This document shows, in pieces, positions 45,699 to 55,683 of a stretch of DNA of 64,000 nt. This DNA comes from an uncultured Flaviramulus sp. (GTDB taxonomy: Bacteria > Bacteroidota > Bacteroidia > Flavobacteriales > Flavobacteriaceae): contig CANLXL010000001.1 of the NCBI GenBank assembly GCA_947495125.1, positions 248,001 through 312,000 of the forward strand, given 5' to 3'. Within the stretch, counting starts at the first letter, position 1. Each line of letters begins with the position of its first letter. The translations under genes and the position numbers were made by a program. Under the pieces are notes generated by a model that did not search any database, was not told the DNA's origin, and worked only from the letters and a program-made list of their open reading frames with translations.

Positions 45699-46650
45699 TT
45701 ACTTTAGTCACGGAAAATTATTATTGACTGGCGAATATGTCGTGCTTGACGGTGCTCTTTCGTTAGCTATTCCAACAAAATATGGACAATCTTTAGCGAT
45801 TGAACCCATTAACGAACCAAAACTTATTTGGACCAGTTTAGACGAGAAAGGCGCCATTTGGTTTGAAGCCGTTTTTAACAGCAGCAATAATAAGATTGCC
45901 CTGGCGGTTTGCAATAACCATAATATCTCCGACAGGTTGATTCAAATATTAAATTGTGCCAAGCAACTTAACCCTAATTTTTTAAATACCGACAGCGGAT
46001 TTAAAGTTACAACTAAACTTGACTTTCCGAAAAATTGGGGGCTAGGCAGCTCTTCAACCTTAATTAATAATATTGCACAATGGGCACGTATTGATGCTCA
46101 GTTGCTTTTAGAACAAACATTTGGTGGTAGTGGTTATGATATTGCCTGTGCGCAACATGATAAGCCAATAACCTACCAAATATTAAATGCTTCGAGCGAT
46201 GTTTTTTCTCCAGATGGGCCTCAGGATCGAAATGTCAAAAAAAGGCAAGCTATTGAGATTGATTTTAACCCTTCGTTTAAGGAACATTTATATTTCATTC
46301 ATTTAAACAAAAAACAGAATAGCCGAGAAGGTATTAAGCATTATAATGCTCAAAAAGGAAGTTACGGCGGAGTCATTAATAAAATTAGCGCAATTACTTC
46401 TAAAATCATGACTTGTAATACCCTACACGATTTTGAAACATTAATCACGCAACATGAACAAATCATTGCTAAGATTACAAAACAAGTACCGGTTAAAGCA
46501 TTATTATTTAAAGACTTTGCAGGTCACATTAAAAGCCTTGGTGCCTGGGGTGGTGATTTTATTTTAGTTACAAGTAAGGAAGCTCCTCATTCTTATTTTC
46601 AAAGTAAGGGTTACGAAACAATAATTTCATATGCCGATATGATGCTATAG
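45691..46650 (+). CDS. GYDIA-family GHMP kinase
   Basis: A GHMP-fold small-molecule kinase of the GYDIA family, named for the motif seen here as GSGYDIA (146-152). The ATP loop WGLGSSST (116-123) and the N-terminal HGKLLLTGEYVVLDGA (7-22) match the mevalonate-kinase superfamily. It is 319 aa and cytoplasmic. The exact substrate is not established; translational overlap with HMG-CoA reductase points to a phosphorylation step of the mevalonate pathway. It starts inside the last codons of the reductase gene. Confidence 0.9.
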   Translation: MHNYFSHGKLLLTGEYVVLDGALSLAIPTKYGQSLAIEPINEPKLIWTSLDEKGAIWFEAVFNSSNNKIALAVCNNHNISDRLIQILNCAKQLNPNFLNTDSGFKVTTKLDFPKNWGLGSSSTLINNIAQWARIDAQLLLEQTFGGSGYDIACAQHDKPITYQILNASSDVFSPDGPQDRNVKKRQAIEIDFNPSFKEHLYFIHLNKKQNSREGIKHYNAQKGSYGGVINKISAITSKIMTCNTLHDFETLITQHEQIIAKITKQVPVKALLFKDFAGHIKSLGAWGGDFILVTSKEAPHSYFQSKGYETIISYADMML

Positions 46651-46756
46651 TGCATATCGAAAACTTAAGATAGTTTTAACAAGGCTTCAATAAGGGTAAA
46701 CACATAAAATGCAGTCTTAGCTTATAGTAAGCAGAACAATTTAAAACTAACACTCC

Positions 46757-47299
46757 ATGAAAATTAAAACCTTAGTATTTTTTATGACTGCCTTATTTGC
46801 AGTAAACTTCCAAATAATGGCACAAGAAAGTGCTCCTGAAAGTGCCCAGAGCTTATTGGAAAAAGCGCAAGTAAAAGCAATGCAAGATGGTAAATTTATC
46901 TTTGTAAAGTTCGAAGCTTCTTGGTGCGGATGGTGCCATAGAATGACCAAGAACATGAAAGCTGAAAGCACTAAGAGCTTCTTTGAAGATAATTTTATCA
47001 CATTACCCCTGGTTGTATTTGAAACAAAGAATAACAAAAACTTAGAAAATTCCGGTGCTGAAGATTTGATAAAAAAGTTTAACAACGGTGAAAGTAAAGT
47101 GGGCTTACCTTTTTGGTTCATTCTTGACAAGGATTTGAATTTGATCACCGACTCTTATGATGCTAATAAACAAAATCTGGGTTGCCCTGCCAGTGAAGCA
47201 GAGGTCGTTGAATTTATTAAAAAGCTAAAACATATTATTGCAGATTTTAGTGAAACGGATGCCGCAATGATTACGAAACAATTTGTTTTGAAAAGGTAA
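46757..47299 (+). CDS. Exported thioredoxin-fold protein (WCGWC)
   Basis: It has a signal peptide (MKIKTLVFFMTALFAVNFQIMA, cut before QE) and a thioredoxin fold of the thioredoxin_7/DUF255-like group with active site WCGWCH (Cys57, Cys60). Later segments GLPFWFILDKDLNLI contain the cis-Pro. It is 180 aa, likely periplasmic, and of unknown partner. The aromatic Trp between the cysteines differs from the WCGPC of the protein at 38189. It is followed by a strong bidirectional terminator shared with the convergent PpiD-like gene. Confidence 0.88.
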   Translation: MKIKTLVFFMTALFAVNFQIMAQESAPESAQSLLEKAQVKAMQDGKFIFVKFEASWCGWCHRMTKNMKAESTKSFFEDNFITLPLVVFETKNNKNLENSGAEDLIKKFNNGESKVGLPFWFILDKDLNLITDSYDANKQNLGCPASEAEVVEFIKKLKHIIADFSETDAAMITKQFVLKR

Positions 47300-47314
47300 T
47301 CGAATTTACTACAT

Positions 47315-47357
47315 AAAAAAAGAGACCACTAAAGTTAACTTTAGTGGTCTCTTTTTT
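47315..47357. terminator. Strong bidirectional terminator
   Basis: AAAAAAGAGACCACTAAAG pairs perfectly with CTTTAGTGGTCTCTTTTTT around a very short loop, one of the longest perfect stems in the window. It lies between convergent genes and serves both. Confidence 0.95.
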
Positions 47358-47373
47358 ATGACTTGGTCTATTC

Positions 47374-49503
47374 TTACTGAACTTGAGAGCTCACTCTATT
47401 ATCTTCAATTTCTGCCGCTTCCTTCAAAGCATTATATAGTTTTGTGTTGACAACATTAGATTTTTGTTGTTCTACTCTGTTGGCAGCCGCTTGATAGTTA
47501 TCAAGTGCAACAGCTGGTGTTACCTTAGTAACCTGTATCATATAAACACCTTTTTCGCCATCAATTAATTTAGAAGTTTCCCCTTCATTTAATCCAAAAG
47601 CAGCACCTACCACTAAAGGTTCTCTTCCCGCCCCTGAAATGGTTGGATTTTTCATGTTTATAGCAGAAGCCGTTCTCACCGATGTGTTTTCGGCACTGGC
47701 TAAATCTTCCAAAGTTGAAGCAGACACTTTTGCTCTAATCATTTCTGCTTTTTTCTCTTTTCTAATAATTGGCAATACTCTTAATGTTGCATCATCTACA
47801 GCCATTAATCCTTCTTCGTGTTTTGCTACTAATTGTGCAATAACATAACCATTCGGAATATTAAAACGCTTAACATCACCAACTTCAACATCATTTTCAA
47901 ACGCCCAACGCACTATTGGTCTTTGATTTCCTACTCCCGGAATATTTTCGTCTAACACTTTGATTCCATTTACAGGACGAACATTAAATTTCCCTTCGGT
48001 CGCTGTTTCCTGAAAATCTTTATCTGCCACTGTAATCTCAAAACTTGAAGCATCTCTAAACACTTTGTCTATAGTTGCTTCAGAAGGCTCAATCTTTCTT
48101 GCTATGGTTCCTACCTGTACAGCTTTTCTTTTATTTTTCTGACCTTCAATCTCGATAACATGAAAACCAAAAACGGTTTTTACCACACCCACATCACCAA
48201 CTTTTCCTTCAAACTCGAAATCATTAAATTCAGGAACCATCGTATTATAGGGGTGCCAATCGTAACGACCTTCTTTTTCTAAACTTCCTTGGTCTGATGA
48301 AAATTCTTTTACCAGTTCCGGGAATTTAGAACGATTAGACTTTATAACTTTCACCAAACTATCCGCCGTAGCTTTTGCCAGATCTTCCGTTTGTGTTGTT
48401 TCTGTCGTAGCACTTCGGGATCCCAAAAACGGAATTAAAATATGTCTTACTTTAGCCGAATCAGGAATTTGTTTTACCGCAATAACTTTTGACAACTTAA
48501 AGTGTCCTGCATCTTTATAAGGTCCGTAAACCCCACCTTCATTTAGATTATAGATACTATCAGCAACAGCAGCAGGCAAGTTCGATTTAAAAACGAAACG
48601 ATCATCGAATTTAATATCCGATTCTGCAATAGTATTTATATAGTCTTCATCATTTTTAATTTTTGAAAAGGGCACAATGGTATCTTTTCTTCCTTTAATA
48701 TTAACGATGCCTCCATTTAAATAGGTTCCCAACTCCTCTTTTATGGCATCCTCATCCTCTACGGTAGCGACTTCTTTAAACTCGACATATTTAATATCTC
48801 TTGAAGCTTCTACCTCAAATTGTTTTTTATTCTTTTTAATATAGTCAGAAATATCAGATTTAGACACTTTTACAAGACTATCTGCTATTGAAGTATAGGC
48901 AATTTGAACAAATTTAACATCTACTTTATCGCCTTCCAATTTGTGATCCAATTCACCTTCTGCAAGCGTTCCCGTTAAACCGGCTTTCACTAAATTAAAA
49001 TAATTTTGTTGTAACGCATTGGCGGCAATTTGCTTTTCATAATTCACCCAAGATGCAAAGGCAGCCTGAGAAGTTTCTTTTAAGTTAGCGATGTATTCGT
49101 TTAGCTTAGCTTCGTCAAAAAGACCGGCTTCATTTTGAAATTCCGGGCTTGATGCCAGAGCCGTTTTTAACAAATCTCTCATTTGATCTTTTTCAACAGA
49201 AATCCCCAGTTCTTCAAATTGCGTTTCCATCACAGCTTGCCTAACCTCTTGCTCCCATACCCTATTCATTACTTGCGTATTGGTTGCCGAGGCTCCGGCC
49301 TGTTTTTGCGCAGTTTCCACTTTTTGTAAAAAGTCCTCTCGCGTAATATCTTTTCCATTTATAGTCGCAACTATATTTTGGGATTTTGAAGTAAGTGCAT
49401 CACTATTTTTAAATAAATCTGCTAATACAAAAGAGAATAAGGCTAATGCTATTATCAATATTAAGAATAATGAACGCTGTCTGATTTTATTTAAAACTGC
49501 CAT
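47374..49503 (-). CDS. PpiD-like periplasmic peptidyl-prolyl isomerase/chaperone
   Basis: A 709-aa membrane-anchored chaperone. The N-terminal anchor (about 12-29) is followed by a SurA/PpiD N-terminal helical domain, a long middle part, a parvulin (PpiC) domain at about 345-450 (KVRHILIPF, FSSDQGSLEKEGRYDWH, VFGFHVIEI) and a second, degenerate parvulin-like region. The likely role is folding of outer-membrane proteins in the periplasm, by family knowledge. It lies at the end of the envelope-related minus-strand run that starts with coaX. Confidence 0.92.
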   Translation of the reverse strand: MAVLNKIRQRSLFLILIIALALFSFVLADLFKNSDALTSKSQNIVATINGKDITREDFLQKVETAQKQAGASATNTQVMNRVWEQEVRQAVMETQFEELGISVEKDQMRDLLKTALASSPEFQNEAGLFDEAKLNEYIANLKETSQAAFASWVNYEKQIAANALQQNYFNLVKAGLTGTLAEGELDHKLEGDKVDVKFVQIAYTSIADSLVKVSKSDISDYIKKNKKQFEVEASRDIKYVEFKEVATVEDEDAIKEELGTYLNGGIVNIKGRKDTIVPFSKIKNDEDYINTIAESDIKFDDRFVFKSNLPAAVADSIYNLNEGGVYGPYKDAGHFKLSKVIAVKQIPDSAKVRHILIPFLGSRSATTETTQTEDLAKATADSLVKVIKSNRSKFPELVKEFSSDQGSLEKEGRYDWHPYNTMVPEFNDFEFEGKVGDVGVVKTVFGFHVIEIEGQKNKRKAVQVGTIARKIEPSEATIDKVFRDASSFEITVADKDFQETATEGKFNVRPVNGIKVLDENIPGVGNQRPIVRWAFENDVEVGDVKRFNIPNGYVIAQLVAKHEEGLMAVDDATLRVLPIIRKEKKAEMIRAKVSASTLEDLASAENTSVRTASAINMKNPTISGAGREPLVVGAAFGLNEGETSKLIDGEKGVYMIQVTKVTPAVALDNYQAAANRVEQQKSNVVNTKLYNALKEAAEIEDNRVSSQVQ

Positions 49504-49796
49504 CTGTCATTTAAATTTTTACAAATCCCTTTGTTAGGATTTTAGCTTATTAATTTATTAATCAATTAAAGTATTTTGATCTTTTATTGAAAAAATATCG
49601 TGCGCGAAAATACCATTTTCTATTTAATAATAAAAGCAGAAGGACGCATTAATTGGAATAAATCTTTGGATTTTGACCGACTCATGCTTCTACCCTTCAC
49701 TAAACTTAGAACACGCTATATATTAGAGCGCAACAGGATCAGAAATTACTGATTAGTCTAATTGATCATTATACTTCAGCATTTGTATAGCATTTT

Positions 49797-51086
49797 TTAT
49801 TCCTCGTCTAATAGTTTAAGCTGCACCAAGTCTATTTTAGTATTAGACACCTCCAAAATATTAAACTGAAAATTTTCAATTCTAACCATCTCGTTTTGTT
49901 GGGGTATCTCTTCGGTACGATTCACAATTAAGCCCCCTAAGGTTTCGTAATTCTCGTTTTCAGGAAGGTTTATTTTATAAGTTTCATTCAAATAATCCAC
50001 CTCCAAACGCGCTGAAAACATAAACGTTTTATCATCCACCTTTTCTTCAGTTAAAACGATATTATCATGCTCATCTTCAATCTCACCGAAAAGTTCTTCC
50101 ACTATATCTTCGACGGTCATAATCCCGGAGGTCCCACCATATTCATCTAAAACTATGGCTATACTTTTTCGCTTTTTAGTCAATACATTCAACACATCTT
50201 TTACAAGTACAGTTTCCGGGACAAACTCCACCGGTAGCATTGCAGATTTAATCGTTTTTGGTTTTTTAAACAAGTCAAAGGAGTGCACGTATCCCAAAAT
50301 ATCATCAATATTATCTTTATAAACGAGAATTTTGGTGTATCCGGTTTCCGTAAAAAGCGTGTTAAGTTCTTTAATAGAATCATTAATTTCCACAGCAACT
50401 ATTTCCGTTCGGGGTACCATAACTTCACGTGCTTTAACATCTGAAAATTCAAGGGCGTTCTGAAAGATCTGAATTTCCGCGTCTACCTCATCCGTAGATT
50501 CCACGGATTCCATTTGTTCACTAATATAATTCCCTAACTCTACTTTAGTAAATGCCAACTGTATCTGATCACCTTCGGTTTTAAATACATATTTTAATAT
50601 AAAGTCGGAAATCCAAATGACAAAATCGGAAATCCATGTAAACAGCCTATAAAAGATATAGGCCGGGACTGCCAAGGCTTTAATTAAGGTATTGGCATAA
50701 ATTTGAAAAAATACTTTGGGCAAAAATTCGGCAGTTATTAAAATCACAAAGGTTGAAATAAGTGTTTGCGATAACAAGCTCAAATCGTTAAGCATATAAT
50801 CGACGAATACAGATGATGATGGCAACATAGACTGAAACCAATTAACCAACACATCCCCCATAAAAAAACCATAAATAACCAACGCTATATTATTACCAAT
50901 AAGCATGGTTGTAATAAACTTTGAAGGCTTTGCCGTTAATCTACTTAATATTTTAGCCAGGATACCCTCTTGCTTTTTTTCAATTTCGATATGAATTTTA
51001 TTGGAAGACACGTAGGCAATCTCCATACCTGAAAAAAAAGCCGAAAGCAATAGGGATACAATTATGATGACAACATAAATGCTCAT
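49797..51086 (-). CDS. CorC/HlyC-family membrane protein (DUF21-CBS-CorC)
   Basis: The domain order is a DUF21 (CNNM) transmembrane region (about 1-165), two CBS domains (about 195-320, MVPRTEIVAV, LDEYGGTSGIMTVEDIVEELFGEI) and the small CorC_HlyC domain (345-425). Family members are proposed to handle Mg2+/Co2+ efflux; the gliding protein GldE is a paralogue, but gldD and ssb are not beside it here, so I do not call it GldE. The 429-aa length is normal. It directly follows the 64-aa membrane protein with no gap. Confidence 0.92.
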   Translation of the reverse strand: MSIYVVIIIVSLLLSAFFSGMEIAYVSSNKIHIEIEKKQEGILAKILSRLTAKPSKFITTMLIGNNIALVIYGFFMGDVLVNWFQSMLPSSSVFVDYMLNDLSLLSQTLISTFVILITAEFLPKVFFQIYANTLIKALAVPAYIFYRLFTWISDFVIWISDFILKYVFKTEGDQIQLAFTKVELGNYISEQMESVESTDEVDAEIQIFQNALEFSDVKAREVMVPRTEIVAVEINDSIKELNTLFTETGYTKILVYKDNIDDILGYVHSFDLFKKPKTIKSAMLPVEFVPETVLVKDVLNVLTKKRKSIAIVLDEYGGTSGIMTVEDIVEELFGEIEDEHDNIVLTEEKVDDKTFMFSARLEVDYLNETYKINLPENENYETLGGLIVNRTEEIPQQNEMVRIENFQFNILEVSNTKIDLVQLKLLDEE

Positions 51087-51281
51087 TTAATTTGATTGGT
51101 TTCTGTCCTGAAACTTTTTGCTGAATTTTCTTTTAAAGAAAAACATAAAAACTGCCAAAACCCCTAATATTAATGAAGCATATGCTATTTCGCCTGTGTT
51201 AAGCCATTTCGCAACCACATCGTACAAAAATAAGGCCGCAAAAACTAAATAGGCGTATTGAAAAAACTTAGCGTATTTCAT
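51087..51281 (-). CDS. Small membrane protein (64 aa)
   Basis: A two-helix membrane protein (about residues 6-24 and 32-49) with a basic cytoplasmic tail (FKRKFSKKFQDRNQ). Its stop codon is directly followed by the start of the CorC/HlyC-family gene, so the two are co-translated. I do not recognise a family. The tight position in the lptC-corC interval supports it as a true gene. Confidence 0.7.
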   Translation of the reverse strand: MKYAKFFQYAYLVFAALFLYDVVAKWLNTGEIAYASLILGVLAVFMFFFKRKFSKKFQDRNQSN

Positions 51282-51564
51282 CTGTTTATAATTATTATTT
51301 TTTATTAATCACACTTCGACATCGCTTAGTGTAAATATGTTACATTCATTTAATCACTTCTCTGCGTATCGTCTAGACAGCGACAAGGATTAATTATGAA
51401 TGTTTTATGTGTTATTTAATATGATTTTGTAAAGATAATTAAAAATGGAAAGCCTAAATTTTTATTCTGTATTAAATCGAAATAATAAAAAGAACAGCAA
51501 ATTATTACGATTACCTCATCAGATTAGTCAGGAGGTTATTTTTATTAAGTCGAAAAAAAGGCAA

Positions 51565-52125
51565 TTACTCTTTTAGTACCATAAAAGAATCGTGCATCTC
51601 GTATATATTCACCAGAGAAAAGTCTGAATTCGCATCAAAAACATTCCCCTTCATTAAAGAATTATCATTCCCTGAAACTTCAACAAAATGATTGGAGAAT
51701 AACCATTCATCTTTTTGATCGTAGTACAATTGCTCTGTTTTTAACACATTACCGTCGTGTGTTGTAATAACTACATTACCTTGTAAATCGATAAGACCGG
51801 TATTGACATATATAATAGCGTAATCGGCAACCACAACACTTTTGTTATTTTGCTCATCAAATATATCTAATGCTATGCCTTCGGGAAATTCGTTAAAAGC
51901 GAAATCCCTATTTCGGTAATCTAACATTTTAGGACTTAGGAGAATGGCTTTAACCTTACCGGAATCTGTATACTTTAAATTAATATTTTCTGCAATACCT
52001 ATAGGTTCATTTTCTGAAACTCCTACTTTTTGAACATCTTTGAAATTGTTAGTACATGAAAAAAACATAGTCACAGTAAATACTGTGACTATGTTTAATA
52101 TCTTATATACAACTTGTTTTTTCAT
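51565..52125 (-). CDS. lptC: LPS export protein LptC (lipoprotein form)
   Basis: LptC links the inner-membrane LptBFG transporter to the periplasmic bridge that carries LPS outward. The 186-aa protein starts with a lipobox (TMFFSC, Cys24) and continues with a beta-jellyroll pattern (INLKYTDSGKVKAILLSPKMLDY, GLIDLQGNVVITTHDGNVLKTEQLYYD). A lipid anchor replaces the membrane helix of E. coli LptC. It lies 7 bp after the TPR gene in the envelope run. Confidence 0.88.
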   Translation of the reverse strand: MKKQVVYKILNIVTVFTVTMFFSCTNNFKDVQKVGVSENEPIGIAENINLKYTDSGKVKAILLSPKMLDYRNRDFAFNEFPEGIALDIFDEQNNKSVVVADYAIIYVNTGLIDLQGNVVITTHDGNVLKTEQLYYDQKDEWLFSNHFVEVSGNDNSLMKGNVFDANSDFSLVNIYEMHDSFMVLKE

Positions 52126-52132
52126 TTTAAAA

Positions 52133-53509
52133 TCAAGGCACTTTAACAGAAAGTCCTATCCAACATTTAATTTCGATAGTCTGCCCTGAATTTGCAGCGG
52201 TAAAAATTTCGGCTTTTGTTGGAGCTTTAGCAACATAGCTCGCTACAGATTTTGCCGCATTTTTCTTTTGCGTCGGGTCTACACGACCAGCTTTTCTTGC
52301 TTCGTTAGCGGCTAACCAATATACAGCTCTTTTATTAAAATTGCTATCACCACAATTCTTAGCACTTGCTGCATACATAGCCGCTATAGACAAGTGCGGA
52401 CGTCCATTTGATGGATTTAGTTTTAAAGCTTGTCTAAAATAATTTCTTGCTTTAGAATAACTTTTTCTCTTTTTTAATTTTAAGGCAATTCGGTTATAAA
52501 GTTTTGCCTTTTTAAAATCATCGGTTTCTAAACTGATTGCTTGCTCATAAAATGCAATGGCTTCGCTCGATTTGTTTTCTTTATCCTTTAAGATTCCTAA
52601 GTAGTAAGCTGAATTAGCCGAAGGGCTTAACTCATGGTACGCATTTACCAACTCAAAGAATAACGGATCGTCTGTACATTCTTTTTCAGACATTTTTCCG
52701 GCCGCTCTTTGTAACCAAAGAGCATTATTTTTATTCTCTTCAAAATCTCTTTTATAAAGCGGAATCAAGTTTTCACAATTCGCTCTATCTCCTAATTTCT
52801 GATCGACACTCCCGGAAATCTGGTCGTATGCCTTTAGGTAACTTTCATAGAATTTCTTATATGACTTCTCCTTTTTAGTTAAATCTGTACCGGCATCTTC
52901 CTTAGCGATCAGTTTATTCAACTTTTCAGAATAATTTTTAACTTCCTCCTCTTTCTTTTCAACGACATCATCGTACTTGTTAAATAAATCTTGAGCTGGT
53001 TTTTTACCGGCATCGAACAAATCAACCATCAAAGAAAAATAGGTGTATAAGCTTTTTGGGTTCGTAAACGTGGCTTTATCTAAATTATATGCAGCATCAA
53101 AACATTCGTATAGCTCTTCTTTGGTCTTACCCAATTCTTTTCTATAGTCGTACATGAGCTGACAAGCTTTTGCTGCATACTCTCCTTTTTTGGTTCTACT
53201 TGCAAAATTTACAGCACGCTGCTCCCAAAGTTTCAATAAATCGTTGATAAACCCAACTTTTTCTGTGCCTGTTGAATTATCAATTTTATGATGTAAAATT
53301 TTATCGCCATCGGCATAAATAGCAATATTGAATTTAGGGGCTTTATTTCTTACATCCATCCAAGGTTGGTATGCGGCATCATAATTTTTTGCTTTCACAT
53401 ATTCGTGAAAAATGGAAAGCTTAGTCATAGATTCCTCATCCTGCTGTGCAAAACTCACGTTTAGCCCAATAAATAATAATGTAAATAGTAATGTAATTTT
53501 CGTCTTCAT
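52133..53509 (-). CDS. Exported TPR-repeat protein (458 aa)
   Basis: It has a signal peptide (MKTKITLLFTLLFIGLNVSFA, cut before QQ) and long helical repeats; the clearest TPR units are near 300-385 (SANSAYYLGILKDKENKSSEAIAFYEQAISLE and KARNYFRQALKLNPSNGRPHLSIAAMY). The C-terminus is a short, less helical tail ending GLSVKVP. TPR proteins scaffold complexes; the partner is unknown, but the neighbours (a beta-barrel protein and lptC) suggest the outer-membrane or periplasmic side. It lies 18 bp after the barrel gene. Confidence 0.85.
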   Translation of the reverse strand: MKTKITLLFTLLFIGLNVSFAQQDEESMTKLSIFHEYVKAKNYDAAYQPWMDVRNKAPKFNIAIYADGDKILHHKIDNSTGTEKVGFINDLLKLWEQRAVNFASRTKKGEYAAKACQLMYDYRKELGKTKEELYECFDAAYNLDKATFTNPKSLYTYFSLMVDLFDAGKKPAQDLFNKYDDVVEKKEEEVKNYSEKLNKLIAKEDAGTDLTKKEKSYKKFYESYLKAYDQISGSVDQKLGDRANCENLIPLYKRDFEENKNNALWLQRAAGKMSEKECTDDPLFFELVNAYHELSPSANSAYYLGILKDKENKSSEAIAFYEQAISLETDDFKKAKLYNRIALKLKKRKSYSKARNYFRQALKLNPSNGRPHLSIAAMYAASAKNCGDSNFNKRAVYWLAANEARKAGRVDPTQKKNAAKSVASYVAKAPTKAEIFTAANSGQTIEIKCWIGLSVKVP

Positions 53510-53527
53510 GATTCTAATTTTATGCTG

Positions 53528-54832
53528 TTACCTAAATTTTTGTTTCTGAAACCATCTATCTGCCAAAGATAAGCTAATCTTGAAATTAATAAAATTCTCT
53601 TGAATTAAACTATTATTCGTCGTTCCGCGTTTACCTATTTCAAAACCTAAATTTGCGCTCGAGTATCCATTCCCCAGTGGTAAACCTACTCCAAAAGATA
53701 TGCCAAACTCATTTATGGATTCATCGTTTATGTTTAACCCTGTCTTCTCATACCGCACCCCTGCTCTATAAGTGACTCTTTTAAAGAAACCTTCAAAGGC
53801 ATTATATCTTGGAATAAAGAACCCTCCAACCGAAATTGTTGAACCGTCCTCATAGGTCGTGGTACCACTATCGTATAAGGGATTCGAGAAATCACTCGTC
53901 TTTTGAGCAGTATATTCTGCTCCCACGAACCATTTTCTTGGGCTTCCTATACCGGCTCCAAAGGAGTATTTAGAGGGCATAATCAACTCTGTTTCGGCCA
54001 AACCAATAGCATCAAGATCGGCTTCAACAGTTGCCACGGGAAATTCCTGACCAGATGATGCATTAATTGTTATGACTGAAAACACGCGCTCATTCCTAGA
54101 AGTTAACTCACTTTCAGGCGTATAAGTAACACCTGAAACAAACTCCAGTTTTTCGTTTAACATGGTTTTATAAGAGAGGCCAATATTAAAACTTAACCCG
54201 CTTAAATCTGATCTATTGGTTTCGCGAGACTGATAAAATAAGGGTACATCATCACTATCATAAGCAAATTCAATGGTACTGTTTTGAATATTCCCAAAAT
54301 TATATTGGGCATCAACACCAATACTTAGTCCTTTCGTTATTAAATACCCAAGTCCCAAATAAGTTTTATTAACACCACCTTCACCTCTAAATCTATTTAG
54401 AATACCGCCATTTTCATTTAGTGATTCTAATTTGTACCCTACCGATGTATAAGGTAACAACCCGAATCCGAATCCAAATTTCCCCATTGGGATAGACAAG
54501 GCTAAATAATCGAACGTCGTTGATGATGCATTATCTGAGTTAGTTTCACTTTTTAAGTCTATACTGGAATAACTTCCCCCAACAGCAAATTTAATGGGTC
54601 GACTTCCTTCCCAACCCTCAAGGTTTTTGGTTGCATACGATGCCGGATTACGCAAATTAACATGGACGCTATCTGTATAAATACTTAAACCTCCCATACT
54701 TCGATTTTCAACTGTTCCTTTAAATTTAAGGCTACCTATACCGTAAAACGAATAAGGGGAAGCTGTACCCTGTTGTGCATAACATTGAATTGCAAATACT
54801 GCAATAAAAACTAATACAAGTTTTTTTATCAT
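53528..54832 (-). CDS. Outer-membrane beta-barrel protein
   Basis: It has a signal peptide (IKKLVLVFIAVFAIQCYA, cut before QQ) and a 410-residue mature part with many alternating strands (FGFGFGLLPYTSVGYKLE, LGLGYLITKGLSIGVDAQYNFG) and a terminal Phe-containing strand, typical of a FadL/OmpP1-like barrel. The first segment GTASPYSFYGIGSLKFKGTVENRSMGG resembles the family's plug-like N-terminus. The cargo, if any, is unknown. Its start touches the coaX stop (1-bp overlap), and the TPR gene follows by 18 bp. Confidence 0.85.
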   Translation of the reverse strand: MIKKLVLVFIAVFAIQCYAQQGTASPYSFYGIGSLKFKGTVENRSMGGLSIYTDSVHVNLRNPASYATKNLEGWEGSRPIKFAVGGSYSSIDLKSETNSDNASSTTFDYLALSIPMGKFGFGFGLLPYTSVGYKLESLNENGGILNRFRGEGGVNKTYLGLGYLITKGLSIGVDAQYNFGNIQNSTIEFAYDSDDVPLFYQSRETNRSDLSGLSFNIGLSYKTMLNEKLEFVSGVTYTPESELTSRNERVFSVITINASSGQEFPVATVEADLDAIGLAETELIMPSKYSFGAGIGSPRKWFVGAEYTAQKTSDFSNPLYDSGTTTYEDGSTISVGGFFIPRYNAFEGFFKRVTYRAGVRYEKTGLNINDESINEFGISFGVGLPLGNGYSSANLGFEIGKRGTTNNSLIQENFINFKISLSLADRWFQKQKFR

Positions 54833-55560
54833 TAGATTAAATTAAATTGTAAAATATAGTTCAGTCCCTCTAAAAGAAAATTTGAATTGGCAAATATGCT
54901 ACTTTTTAATTGTTTAGACAAGAAATTAGCATCGCCTCCTGTTAAAATAACTGTTAAATCTGAATATTTTTGTTCATAATCTTCTATTACACCGTCCATT
55001 TCCTTTAAAACCCCATTAACAACCCCTGAATGTATGGACTCCTCCGTACTCGCTCCTGTAATGGTTTCAGGGATTTCCGTTTCTAACAACGGTAAATTAG
55101 CCGTTAAAGTATGTAGCGATTCGTAACGCATACGTATTCCGGGTGAAATGGCTCCTCCTAAATATTCGTTTTCCGAAGTAACAAAGTCGTATGTAATACA
55201 AGTCCCCGCATCAATAATAAGCCTATTCTTTTTAGGGTATTGTTTTACCGAAGCACTAACCAGACCTATTCTGTCTATTCCTAAGGTATTTGGAGTTTTG
55301 TAAATATTTAAAAACGGCACCTTGGTTTTAGCACTTAATATCAATACGTTAAAATGCGCACAAATATACTCAACATCCTTAGTCTCTAACTTACCAACGG
55401 AGGATATAATAGCATTCTTTATAGGTTTATACTGCTTTTTTAATTGTACAATACGCTCCTTTAAATGGATTGTTTTGATGCGTTTAGTAAAAACAATATT
55501 GTCATCATCAAAAACCGCAAGCTTAACGAAAGAGTTCCCTACATCAATTACTAAGTTCAT
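54832..55560 (-). CDS. coaX: Type III pantothenate kinase CoaX
   Basis: It phosphorylates pantothenate, the first step of coenzyme A synthesis. The ASKHA-fold motifs are DVGNSFVKLAVFDDD (phosphate-1), IISSVGK, GIDRIGLVSAS, IDAGTCITYDFV (phosphate-2) and GGAISPGIRMR; VILTGGDANFL is the adenosine motif. The 242-aa length is normal for type III enzymes. It is cytoplasmic and heads a minus-strand run of envelope genes, a flavobacterial arrangement with no obvious metabolic link. Confidence 0.96.
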   Translation of the reverse strand: MNLVIDVGNSFVKLAVFDDDNIVFTKRIKTIHLKERIVQLKKQYKPIKNAIISSVGKLETKDVEYICAHFNVLILSAKTKVPFLNIYKTPNTLGIDRIGLVSASVKQYPKKNRLIIDAGTCITYDFVTSENEYLGGAISPGIRMRYESLHTLTANLPLLETEIPETITGASTEESIHSGVVNGVLKEMDGVIEDYEQKYSDLTVILTGGDANFLSKQLKSSIFANSNFLLEGLNYILQFNLI

Positions 55561-55683
55561 AAATTTTTAAAAGAAGTAAATTTACAAAACACGTGATAAT
55601 ATGTATTCTTATTTAACTTTATATTATGTTAACTGCATTATAAAAATAAATGCGATTAAAGTTCGCTATTTTTTGTAATTTTC

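Noticed and set aside
49600-49752. 50-codon ORF with GTG start on the plus strand between the PpiD-like and CorC genes
   Set aside because: Composition (EGRINWNKSLDFDRL...) looks partly coding, but the start is weak and there is no other support. It may be a gene remnant.
49797-51086. GldE (gliding motility) assignment for the CorC/HlyC-family protein
   Set aside because: The usual neighbours gldD and ssb are absent and the gene sits with lptC, so only the general family name is given.
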